Origin: Xiphophorus maculatus
Lineage: Eukaryota; Chordata; Actinopteri; Cyprinodontiformes; Poeciliidae
DNA length: 64,000 nt
Direction: 5' to 3'
Assembly (NCBI RefSeq): GCF_002775205.1
Contig: NC_036456.1
Coordinates: forward strand, 25,455,850 to 25,519,849
Made by a program: the position numbers and the translations under genes. The notes under the pieces are model-generated. The model was not told where the DNA came from. It saw only the letters and a list, made by a program, of their open reading frames with translations, and did not search any database. Positions 24,701 through 36,700 of this stretch are shown here, one piece after another. Every line of letters begins with the position of its first letter. Within the stretch, counting starts at the first letter, position 1.

Positions 24701-27700
24701 TCAAGATAATGGGGACCCCACCTAATCCGTAGCTCGATCCCCTGTAACCTGAAATACACTGTATTAAAAGTCCATGGTAGAGATCTTGGGCACATAGGGG
24801 AGATTGATGCAACATTAACCGTGTTGTCGGATCCTCTTCCTTTCCAAGCGGGCGGTGCGGTAGGGATAAATAAATGTGGCTTCATGGCAGGGGGCGTCGT
24901 GTATTCTTCACTTTCCCCCACCTCTTTTACGTTTTGGAAATTGGTGGGTCGGAGATATATGAGATACTTAAGAAAATAGGCCTCAGTGAGCGGATTGGAA
25001 ACAGTGAAATCTTCTCTTGGCATATCTAGTAGAATGGAGGTGGTAGGGAGTTTTAAAAACGGGCCTCTGTCTGATAGTCCCGATGAGACTCCAACCCCCA
25101 CTTTGAACAATCTAGTCACAAAACACTGTCTCCCCTTTCGTTTTTTGGTTTTTTGCTGACCTGCAGACTCGACGACTCGTTTTCCTCCTTCCGGTGCGTC
25201 CATCAGTCTTGGTTTGTCTTTCTCCATGGAAATGCTGAGGCGAGCTTCTGCCAGGCGTGAGTTTTGGATTTCTTCTTGGGAGGCTCCGGCTCCGTACTGG
25301 ACACGGTGGCGTGAGTCTGCTCGTCTGGTACCACTTTGATGGCTGCTCCGACTGAGTAGATCCCTTTATAGGGGACGGTGATCATGCGCACTGACAGCTG
25401 GACATGACAGGAGGTGCTAGGATCAGAGGGCGTACTCGCCCTGTGAGCCACGCCTCCCGGGTGTTGCAAAACTCCATCCCGAAACTGGGATTCCGCTGTT
25501 ACCCAGTACAGGCAAGACTTCTCCTTTGGTCTCATCGCATTGCTGCCCCATCCGTCCACCTCAGTGGTGTAGTAATACATATCTGAGCTGCGCACCCCAT
25601 CTTCCCTTGGTGCATCCGGCAGATCCACTATGGGTATCGTGCAGTCATTGATGACCTCCAAAATTAGATGTGCCCAGGTGGTCAGTTCCCAGGGGCCGGT
25701 CCACCCACCGTTAACAGCTTGCTCTCGGGCGTCATCCGGGAGTGCACTTAGCTCCTCAGCTGATGGTTGGTACGCATGAGGCCGATGTACCCGGAAGACC
25801 ACAGGAGAGTGGTTGGTATTCAATGGTGGAAATGACAGGGATGCTCTAGCAGCGTCATATGGCCAGGCGGCTTGAACAGAATCCCACAGGACATCATGGG
25901 GCCCTTCTTCCCTCTTCCACACCCATGGGTCCAGTTCCTCCGGAGTGTTCGGAGGGGCGGAAGGTCCTGGTAATATTATCGGTATGGAGCTCCCATAATT
26001 CGGCTGCACTTGCCCATAGGTTCTGTAATATCGCAGCGAGCTGTAAAACCTTGTCACTTGCCACCCTTCAGCTTCGCCTGTCAGTGTTACCTCTCCACTC
26101 TTCAGCTGTTCCTCGCACACAGGGCAGTGGTGTAGCTCATCTCCGTCCCACGTGCAATAACAAGTTCTTGGTTTTTCCTGGAGCCACCCCCATTGGGTTT
26201 CCAACTTAAGCCGGGGCAGGTAACCCACTCGGCAGTTCCCACAGACTGTGTTGTTCAATACCGTGACTGGGGAGACGCGAAGGTGTTGTAGCATCTCTGC
26301 GGTAGCCTCCTGGTGTCTTGGCTTCTCACGGCCCGGTCCTTCCCAGATAATGGGAAGATGGTGGTCGGCTAAACAAACCGGGCAGCCGCTTTTAGCTTTC
26401 CTCCAAACCAGCATCTCTCTGTCCTCCGACAGGACTCCATTTTTGGCCCAATCCAATTTCTTCAGGGCTCGTCCTGCCCAAATCCCTGAAGGCGTTCTTC
26501 TAATTACAACCACCCCTTTCACGGTGGCCAGTCCGAGATAGGGTGGAATGGTACATGATTCACTGGCCATTTCACCGGCTTCTGTTTCGCTTTAGTCAGG
26601 AACCGGCTTGAGCTGCTCGACTCCTTGGATCCCTTTTCTTTCCAGCAATACTGTGTTCCTATCCAGTACTCTCTTGACGATGTCAGTTGTCTCAAACTTG
26701 GGTTTTACTGCTGCATGTACAGGTTGTTCTCTTGCTTTGACCCACACGCGCTGTCCCTCTCGGAATGGCACTCTGGGCGTCAGCTTCTCCTTTTTGTCGC
26801 TGGAGCCCCGCCCCACTTCCTTCGTGGTGAACGGCCGTTGGTTGAGTTCCATCGCAGGGGCGGGTCTTTCGGCTCTGCTTCTGTCGTTCAGGGCCTGCCC
26901 TATTTCCACCGCTTGGGTGCTCCAACTGTTGGTGTTAGCATTTTTAGCTATCCAGCTTTTCACTAACCCTATGGCTCGTTCCACCACTCCGTTAGCTTGT
27001 GGGGTGTAGGGTGGCGAGTAAACTCGCATTACTCCATACTTCTGACACCACTGGTCAACCTGTGAATTACGGAAATGAGTCCCATTGTCCGTGCGCAGCT
27101 CTTTCGGGATTCCCAGGGCACTGCATACTTGTTCCAGCATGCCGACAACGCTATTGCCGTTTGCTTTCCTGGCTGCTTTTGTAGTTACAAACCCCGACAT
27201 GGAATCCACCAGCACTAAGAGGTACTTCTCACCTCTCCTTCCTGTTATCCCCATGGGTCCTGCAACATCCATGCAGACTGAGCCCCAGGGGACTGTGCTT
27301 TTGATGGACAACCCATCCATCCGCTGCCCTCGGCGACCTGCGTTGTATTGACCACACACTTCACAGTCCCTTAGCACGCGTTGGACTTGTTTCACTGGGA
27401 TCCAAAGGTCTTGCTCCTCCAGTTCCTTACGGGTAGGTCGCACGCCTGCATGTCCAAGGGCCTCATGCACGCTCCGCACGACCTCAACCACGTATTCTTC
27501 TGGGACCTCCCGTCCTTTGGGAGTTCTGTCCCACTTCTCGGTACCGACAAAGACGATCTTCCTTTGTTGGACATAACAGTCCACTTCATCATTCCCACGC
27601 CAATGAGCTCCCTCATGCGTGTGTGCTCTTTGGTGCTGCACTTCTATTTCCAACTGCAGCTTCAGCTCAGCAATCTTTTTCCACAAATCTTTGTGTGCCA

Positions 27701-30700
27701 CTGGCTTGCCCTTTGCTGTCTCGAAACCATTTTCTTCCCAAATGGCCAAGTCCTCTCCGAGAGCCTGAGCGCAGTAGTAACTGTCGGTTACTAACCTGGC
27801 ACTTTTGATTTTCCTTTTCACCAGCTCCAGCAATCCTTCCAGTACTGCCGTCACTTCTCCGGCTTGAGCACTACCCGGGGCCTTTCCTTTCTGGCGGCAT
27901 TTCTCTTTGCCGTCCTGCTTCAGAATAAATCCCCAGTATGCCGACTGGTCGGACCCCTTTCTGGATCCATCGGTGTAGATTGTCCATTCCGGTTGTCCTG
28001 GCTTCTCAAGTGTTTCTTGTGGTTTTTTCTTACTGGTAGGTTGTGCTGGCCCAATTTCAAGCTCCGGGTCCAGCAAGATGTCCTCCCATCTTCCCCACCG
28101 AGTATTGGTGGCTTTAGTACTTTCCACAGTTCCTTTTCTTAGGTACTTGTGAACTTGGCTTTGTGTGATGACTTTGACTGGTTGTCCTTGTGCTAAATCT
28201 TTCAGCACACCCCAATAGCGGGCTAACACCGCTAGCTCTTTCTCTTCCTGCGGATATTTCTTTTCAACAGAAGTTAGGGTGTAACTCCACAGGGTAACTA
28301 AGCCTCCATTTTCGTTACTCACTTTGATCATGGCATCGTCATTCTCGCAGCTGATCTCTGCCACCAGTCTTTCTGACAAACTCCTTGGTTCCAATCTCAC
28401 AGCTGCTTGAATGGCCCTTCTCAGTTCCTCTAGGTTCTGTTGATTTGCTGCTGTCCAAACCCAGGGTCTTTTTCCGTCTTTCTCGTCGTCCTCACTTTTC
28501 CTCAGGCAGTGGTACAAAGGTTTGGCATATTTCTGATAGTTGGGTACATGGTCTCTGACATAGTTGCACAGTCCCAATATTTTCTGCAAGTCATTTTCTG
28601 ACTGTGGTGGTTGAATGTTCGTCAGCTTTTCTCTGTACCCATCCGAGAGTCCCAAGTCCGACGTGACTTGGAAACCCAGATAGTTCACTTGGAACTGTCC
28701 AAATTGACATTTCTTGAGGTTTAGCTTCAAACCTGCCTTGGTGAGATTTTCAACCACTTTTCGTAGCCTCTCTAGGTGTTCTTCTTCTGTGTCATCAGCA
28801 ATAAAAACATCATCAATGTACACAGTTGCACCCACGTCCCCCAATACTTCCATCACTGCTGACTGGAACACGTTTGGGGAGTTCTTGTATCCCTGGGGTA
28901 ACCTTTGCCACACATAGCTCTTGCCTTTGTGGGTGAATGCAGTTTTACCTTGCGACTGTCTGGCGAGTCGTAGAGAGAAAAATCCATTGGCTAGATCGAT
29001 GCAAGACTTGAACTTTTTGACTCGAAGAGTTTTCAACGCTCCTTGTGGATTGATCAAACTGGCTCGGTTTGCTATCGTTCTCCGATTCAGGGCCTTGAAG
29101 TTGATAACTGGCCTCCAACCCCCTCCAGCCGATTCAGGTTTCTTCACCGCCTGGATGGGGCTGTTGGTGATCGGGTTGAGCTCCTCTCTGATGATCTCTA
29201 GGGCGCCTAGTTCCTTCACGATCTTGTCCATCTCCTCGACTGCTCCGGGGTTCAACGGATACTGCCGAACAGGTGGATGAACCCCACCTTCGATGTGATG
29301 AACAAACTTTGGGCCCAAATCTCCACAATCGTTCTTGAACCGTGCCACCTGTGCTGTAGCGATGATTTCACGTAGCTCCTCTTTCCCAGCCGGGGAGAAG
29401 TCACTCTCTTCAATTTTCTGTTCTGTCACCGTTGGTATGTCGACCGGTTTGTACCAGTCTTGCTTCTCTGATCCTGTTTGTGTTGGGCCGACTTTCACCA
29501 ATCTTGCTTTCAAGCTCGTCAGCCTTCGCTCCAGTCGGCGATGTGTGCCTTTCTTTTTACTGAGTTCGTCTAAGTCTTTTACTGTGAGGAGATTGTAGGG
29601 ACCTTTCACCCATACTACTCCTTTCCAGGTCCCGTATGGCATTTCTTCTATTTTCCCATTAGCAAACTGAACCTTCAGGTGTCCTGCTGTTTTTAGGTCT
29701 TTGCGGGTCATCGACACCTCCGCTCCGGTGTCCACTAGGTAGGGCACTCCTTCCACTTTAGCATAGATTTCGTCCCCTTCCCAGTAGGCATTTTCTAAAA
29801 CGACCCGCGACCTGGACGCCATTACTTTGGTGACCCTCCGGCCCCGGCTTTACGGGACTCACGGAGGGCCGTCCTCTCTTCTTGGCTCAATTTCCTATAC
29901 TCCTCATCTGTCAGGAACTGACCTTTTCCTGGCTGGTTTGATGAAGCCGGAGGGTTGGTCGGTTTCCCTTGCGGTCCTGGTGGTTTCTGCTGGAACGGCC
30001 GGTTCCGGAAGTTGGATGGCGGTGTTCCTTGTTGAAACGGTCTGCTCTGGAAGTTGGATGGCGGTGCTCCTTGCTGGAACGGTCTACCCTGGAAGTTGGC
30101 TGGTTGTCTGATGTTAACCCTTCCAGGTGGCTTTGCCGGTTGGCTAGCCTCCTTCTTCCTTTTGTCCTCGTAGTACTGTTGTTCCAGGTCGAATCCCTGC
30201 ACCGCTACATCCATCTGAGCGACCGTCGTGCTTCTCACTGGCAACTTCACGAACACGATCTCCCCTCTGCGTCCTTTTGTCACCTCACGCAGTACTTTCA
30301 CATATCTCGCAGGGGAAACGGTCTGTTTAAGTGTGTGCCACAGCGGTTCCAACCGGCTTCCCTTGTCCAGTCGTCCTCTAGCTCTCTTCACCTGGGACTC
30401 TTCATCATCCATGTCCTCCAACACCAGCCTTTCATAGTTGCTCTGTGCTGAATCTGTTCCAACCATCGGGTCCGAGGTCACGCTGGTCAGCCACAACTTT
30501 TTGGCTCCCTCGTGGTTGGTGGTAGACAACACGGTTGGCCAAACATCTTTCAGATACTCCTCATTGTTTTCGTCTGCGTTTTTACTCCTAATCACCAGCC
30601 TTAGATTCTTCAGCTCGGCGTAAGCGTCCTGTCCCGTATTAGCGGCAGGTAGCTGAGCCAACGCCCCTGGTGGTCTCACCGGGATCTGTGGTCCTGGCTC

Positions 30701-33700
30701 CGAAGACGTCGCCTGGGGTTCCTCTTCATCAGCCGACACTTCGTCCAGCTTCTGTCGAGCCTCCCTGGAGTATTTGAAGGCGGCTTTCTTCAGTCGTCGC
30801 AGCATCACATCATACATAATTCCAATGTATGCATTCCTGAAGTTGGTAGTCAGGGAATAGTGTGCTGTCAGTGTAGAGCAGGATGGTGTCATCAGGATGT
30901 TAGCCCATTCTCCGACTGTCGCTTCCACCTCGAGCAGCACACGGTCTCCCAATCTGCTGGCCCATCCTGCCGGGATCTGGTACTCGGTCTGGCCGACTTC
31001 TGGTACATACGTACGCCGTCCGTCTTTAGCCTGCACGGGACCCCAGGTCACGTCTCTTGCCAGTCTCTCAGAAGATCCTTCGATGTCAAAGGTTTCTATT
31101 TCTTTCTTCTTACCCCGGTGCTGTCCTGTTCGGAGTGTCCTGTGCTCGGCCGGTAGTTGCTTTGGGTCGGAGAAGACGCTGCCGTGATCGCTCTCCCCTT
31201 CTTCTTCTCCATGATGTTCGATCTCCGGTTGCTCCTCTTCGTCCTCCGAGTCACTGATGTCCTCATACTGCTGTTGTCGAAGAGGTTCTCTCCTGGGGGA
31301 GTTCAGCGGTCGAATCTTGGCTGGTTTCATCGGTCCTTCTTCTTCCGGGACCGTCGGCTGCTCATTCTTGACTCTTCCCGCTTTGGGTTTTTTCAGTTCA
31401 CTGCGGCTCTCTTCAAACGAGAACTCCTTAACGTACTTTGCTGCGGAGAACCCTGGTTCAACAGGTGCCTCCTTTATCTTTATCCTGGGTGGCTGCACGG
31501 CTTTGGCTTTACCTATCTGGGTGGTGTTGGAAACCCCACTCTGGGGAATTTTCAAGGGATATTTCTTGATTTCTTGTGATGGATGGCTAATGCGGCATTG
31601 CTCCTCTAACTCAGCTGCCAATTTCACCCCTTGCTCAGTACGGAGTCGATGCAGACGGGGGTCAATCACCACCACCACCTCTTTGAACACAAAGAAATGA
31701 CTGTTGGTCTTGGCTATATTCACCACTCCATTCTCCGCGATTGATCTGGCGGTGTCCCTTGGCAGATCTGGCGATCTCAGTCCCTGTACACTCACTATCA
31801 CTCTTCTCATGCATTCGTTGCTGGCCGCCGTCAGGCCCCGCTCGAGTCCATGCCACATCTTCTTCCGATATTCCTCCAAACTCTCTCCTTTTCGGTAGAC
31901 GTCAATCGGGACTAGGATTACAGCCCCATAAGGGAGACTATAGCCGTTCATCAAGACTACTTCTCCCCTTGTTTTTGGGCTACAGGTGGCTTCTAGCAAT
32001 TTTGAATCCATTTTGTAATTTTGCCCTGCTTGGTCCTCAAGGCTGTGTCTGAACTTTCGATTGTGGATCTTGTATTTGTCATTGGTGAACACAATCAGTC
32101 CGTCACCTTCAAGATCCCATATTCTTCCAATAACCTGATAAACCCGGAGGCCGGTCTGCAGCCTAACGTTGCTGGCCCCCGGTGGTAGTTCGGCTAATTC
32201 TCGGGCCATCCTCCAGGTGTCCGATTTCTGAGTCTTCTTCTTGGGGCGACCGGGGCCCCGCTGCTCCTCGTCCGATTCCTCCTCGTCCTCGTCGGAACTG
32301 CTGGCTGCTGGGGTCTTCGAAGGTGGTAGTAGATGCCTCCTCTCCGTGCTGTGGACTCGGGGATGAAACCCGGGCCCCTGACTTTGTCGAGGGGACCAGT
32401 CCCTGGCCTCTTGCTCCAGTTGCTCCTCGGTGAAACCGCCGACGAGTGGTCCCTCGGGGTCTTCCTCATTGGCCGGTGCAGGTGGGATGTCCTCGTTCCG
32501 CGATGGACCCGGTGGAGCTGAGGGACCTCCATCGTTGTCGTCGCTGCTGTCACCGCCGCCGTTGTCGTCGCTGCCGCCCGTCAGGTCTATCAGATCCCTC
32601 GGAGGTTGCTTCTGCTGGCGAGTCGGTGTCGTGGTTCTGCTGGGCAGTCGGGATGGGGCCTCAGCCACCTCCGACTCTACCTCTTCGAGGGCTTGCTCCT
32701 TTTCCTTGCCTTCTTTGTAGGTTGAAAGTCTCTGCATGACCTCAGTATACTCTTTATATTGGCGCACTCCTCTAACGAGAGGGTTCACCAGGATTCCGTC
32801 GATGCCCGCTGCCAGTGTAGCTGTTTTTACTATGCTGTCATACTTTTCGGAGGGGCTGTAGACAGTCCGCAGCTTACCATCTGTCCATCCTTCAAGGAGT
32901 CTAGCGAACCATTCCAGCCACTCCCCAACCTCCGCCTTCTTAGCAACCTTCACCGGGCATCTGACGACCCCCAGGCGGTGGCCATGGTTGAGCTGGGTGC
33001 AGTAGTATATGTGATTCCTCACTAGGATCTCCATTAATTCCTGAGCCATGTCTTTACCGGTGGCGTAGTGAGATCCAAAGAACATCTTCTTATTTATTTC
33101 AGTCCAGGATTCCAATCCATCACCGAGTAATATTAACTTTGTAGGAAGTCGTGTTATAGTGGATTGGGAAAGACGGGATTGATGACTCCTCCAGTCCCGG
33201 CTGGTGTCGCTTGCCCCTTGTCCCATTGCTGGCTTTTGCAGGGGATCCAGTTCCCCTCTTTCTTCTTCTTCACTCATAGTTGTCTTTGTCTTTCGAGTCG
33301 CCTATCCCCCAAAGCCTCTCTTTGCACTTTCGAGTAGGGATGGGTCCAGGCTGTGTTGGCTACTGGCTTCACTGTCTGGATCTGGTCATTCTATCCTCAG
33401 TAGAAGCTTTCCCTCACCTGTATGCTATACAGTTACTGCGAGGGTTGTGACTGATGGCCTTGTCAGTCACCACTAACTCTCTTCCCTAAGAGTTAGAAAC
33501 CCAAGTGAGCTATTCAGAGTCTCGCATCTGTTTTCACTGACTTGGTGTCTTTGGGGCCCGCCTACTCAGTTGTGCGCCGCCCCACGTTGGGCGCCATGAA
33601 GGTTATCCTGCAATAGTCAGCCCCGCCCACTCCTCACTACTACCCAGGGCTGCCTACTGACCAGTTCTCTGTCTAACAGGTCCGGAAAATCTCTGAGACC

Positions 33701-36700
33701 TGGGTATTACCCTAAAAGTACTCTATAAGAGATAATCTATTTAAACTGGTGGCGAAAGTGATTCGTCTAGCTCTAACTACCTCCAATCCAGAAGTTATGA
33801 CCCTTTACAGTTAAGAAACAATCAGCTGAGTAGCCCTCACAGCTGCATAATTCCAATAACCACTTCTGTTAACGGTAGCCCACTTTCTAAATCATAACTT
33901 GCACTTGGAACCGGCTAGATTATGTTTAGTGACTTAGATGTAAGTCCCAGGGTCATTATTTATTCTCGCCAAAGGAAATTATGAAGCCTCCTATTTACTG
34001 GAATCATGTACATTAGTTTTACCTTAATTAAAAGAACTGAACGAAGATTAAATGACTCTATTAATTCCAATGTCCACCAACCTCTTTAGAATTTTATAGT
34101 ATAAATTTATTACGCAAGCTTAAGCAGGGATATGCGACATACAAATCAATAATCAATCGTAAATAATTTAAAAACAGTGTAATAAAATTTACATGTACAA
34201 TCATACTACCCTGTCCTCTTTTCCCTGACTAAAGTCGCAAGTTCTGAGATGGAATTTTATGAGCAGATTCAACTCATACCCAGACGATGGTGGATCTTTG
34301 GCAACAGGAATTTCTAGCATCCTTGGTTGAGGTCTTTGCCTGGTGTGGAAAAAACCCTCTTTAGAAAAGAAACAAAGCAGAACGGGTCCGAATCCTTTTG
34401 CAAAACCCAGTTCCTCATCCCTGAGGGAGCTTTGTCCTTCCTCCAAGTCTTGTTGCAGAGTTTGTAATTGCTGGGCTGAGACGAGACCGACGATCGAATG
34501 AAGAACCAGGGATGGGGCGATGGAACCCAGTCCTTTCTTGGCGGTGTGAAGTCCGAGCTCCCCCGTGGTTCTGAAGTGCGGTCCGTGGCTCAATCTGCTT
34601 CAGCAAGTTGTCTCTCCTTCTGCGCCGTCGGACTGGGAACGGCTGGTTCCTCTTTTCAGCCCCTTTTTATGCATCTCTCCACCATGTGTGTGTATGGGGA
34701 GGTTTGGCCTACGTGACTTTCTCCACATCTGCTGTATCTCATGAAAAAGTCCTCACATTGCCCAATCTATTTCTGCTGACCATGGTGGAAAGTCCCGTAC
34801 TTCCCCTTTCTCCGTTGCTTCAGCCAAACTCAACACTCCAACCATCCTGTGCGCTCTGACCATCTGTTCAGAACTGCTTGCGACATTTCCTGTTACAGGA
34901 CTGTGCTGTATTCCTCTCTTTTTCTATAACCCACTATTATGTATTATAGCTCATTAAACACATTAAATCTGTTGTTAAACCTGTTTGAATTAATTTCAAA
35001 TGATTACAACTTCACATCATCACAAGTTTGATCCTTAGTTAACAATCAATCACATCTCTTACTTATTATAATTCATCAACCATAATCTTTCCACAGTTAA
35101 TTCATTACAGAAATCATTACAGATCACATTTCAGAAATCATTACAGATCACATTTCAGATAATACATTTCAGAAGGTTATTATGTGATTACTTGTATTCA
35201 TTTTACTATTCCTTCATATTCAATTTAATTAGCTTTTAATCAACTACAAGATTACTTATTTTCTCTCAGGCCTCTATGCACCTTTTCTGCATGCACCCGG
35301 AAAGATCTCACACCCTATGCCAGTTTTCTTGACACTGTCCAGACTTTTATTCAGCCTTCAAGTTAACAGACCAGAACCCGTCTCGGGCCCTCCTTACAAA
35401 AACCCACAAAGAAGAAGCAAGCAGCTCATCTTAAAGGCACAGCGCATTTCCTTAGCTATAGATCAACGTTAGTAAATGACTGTATGTAGCCACATTAATT
35501 GAAAAGGAAAAATAAATCATCTTACAGTATCAATAAAGAAACACAAGAAGATCCTGTCTTTGCAGGTGGAGAAGCTTTGGACATATAAATCCAACAAACT
35601 GTGTCTCTCCTGTTTATTAAAGGACCACTGAGATCCTGATCAGCGGGCCGGCAGGTGTAACCAAGAGTTCATCTGGATCAGGAAACTTCACCCTGACATG
35701 GACACCAATTGCCAGTGATAGAGGACTGAACAAAACTCTCTGCTTTGTTGTCCAAGCAAAGTTAGTGTTTTATTTAATTTACTGTTGTTTCAACTGTTAA
35801 CTTTTTGTTTTCTCTCAGATATTTTTCTCTCCATTGAAGCTCCATCTGGTCTGGCATTTTGTTTGGTCTGATTCTTTCCTGGACGGCATCAGCTGAGATA
35901 ATCCTGCTGTCTAATAATCAATCTCCCTCTAACATTTTAGTTTTATGAACAACAGAAATAATCCTAAATCACCTAATTAATCTGTTTCTTTCTTCTCAAA
36001 CCTCCATTCGTGGCAGACGGCCACTTGTATTGACCCAGGTTCTGGTTCTGGTTCTGCTGGAGATTTCTTCCTGCTATAGAGGAGTTTTTCCTCTCTATTG
36101 GCTCAATGTGCATGATCGGCATGAGGGATTGCTATAGAGTCAATGATGCAATACAAGAGCTACGTGCTCATCCAGGAGGAATGAATGTTGCAACTCAATG
36201 ACTTGATGTAATCTGCTGGGTTTCCTTACATAGAATGTTTTTAATCTAAATTGAATAATTAATTGTTATTTAAAGTCATAAAAGAACAAAGATGTTTAAA
36301 ACAGGTAGTTAGTGATTGTTGGGTTCATCACAGCAGAATCATAATTTAATTTTCAGAAATCGTGGCATTGATAGTTGCTTTATATTTGCTTAATAGTTTG
36401 AGTTTATACAAACTGTTGTTTAAAATCTTCATTAAACTGAATTATCTGCTTATTTTATTAATAGTTTTATATCACAGCTGTTGCTTTTGCTTTATTTACC
36501 TCCACAGTTCCTCTGGCTCTGTGTACCAGTCTGACCTTCGATGCGTCTTAATGACGGCTGTTTCCCACCCGAGTACAACTGCACCTCCACTAACTACAAC
36601 CAACCAACCCACAACAACTACACCTCTTGCATCCTCCACCCCAAATTCAACACCAGTCCCAGGACCAAGTAAGTGTGACAGAGGTTCATGTTAGAAAACA

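Larger units (their letters stand above)
18258..35334 (-). mobile_element. Complete, young foamy-like endogenous retrovirus with extra genes
   Basis: A 17,077-bp provirus on the minus strand: 5' LTR 33597-35334, primer site, gag, pol, two unknown ORFs, env, membrane ORF, Tas-like ORF, purine tract, 3' LTR 18258-19995. The LTRs show no difference in a base-by-base reading and keep a constant offset of 15,339. The insertion is flanked by CTGT on both sides. Every large ORF is open. Separate Pol start codon, N-terminal membrane anchor in Env, lack of a CCHC knuckle in Gag, tRNA-Lys1,2 primer site and ORFs after env resemble spumaviruses and the foamy-like endogenous viruses known in teleosts. 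Assignment is by architecture and motifs, not by phylogeny. Confidence 0.88.

Noticed and set aside
26592-33277. CCHC zinc knuckle or dUTPase in gag/pol
   Set aside because: Neither motif is visible; their absence is itself foamy-like.
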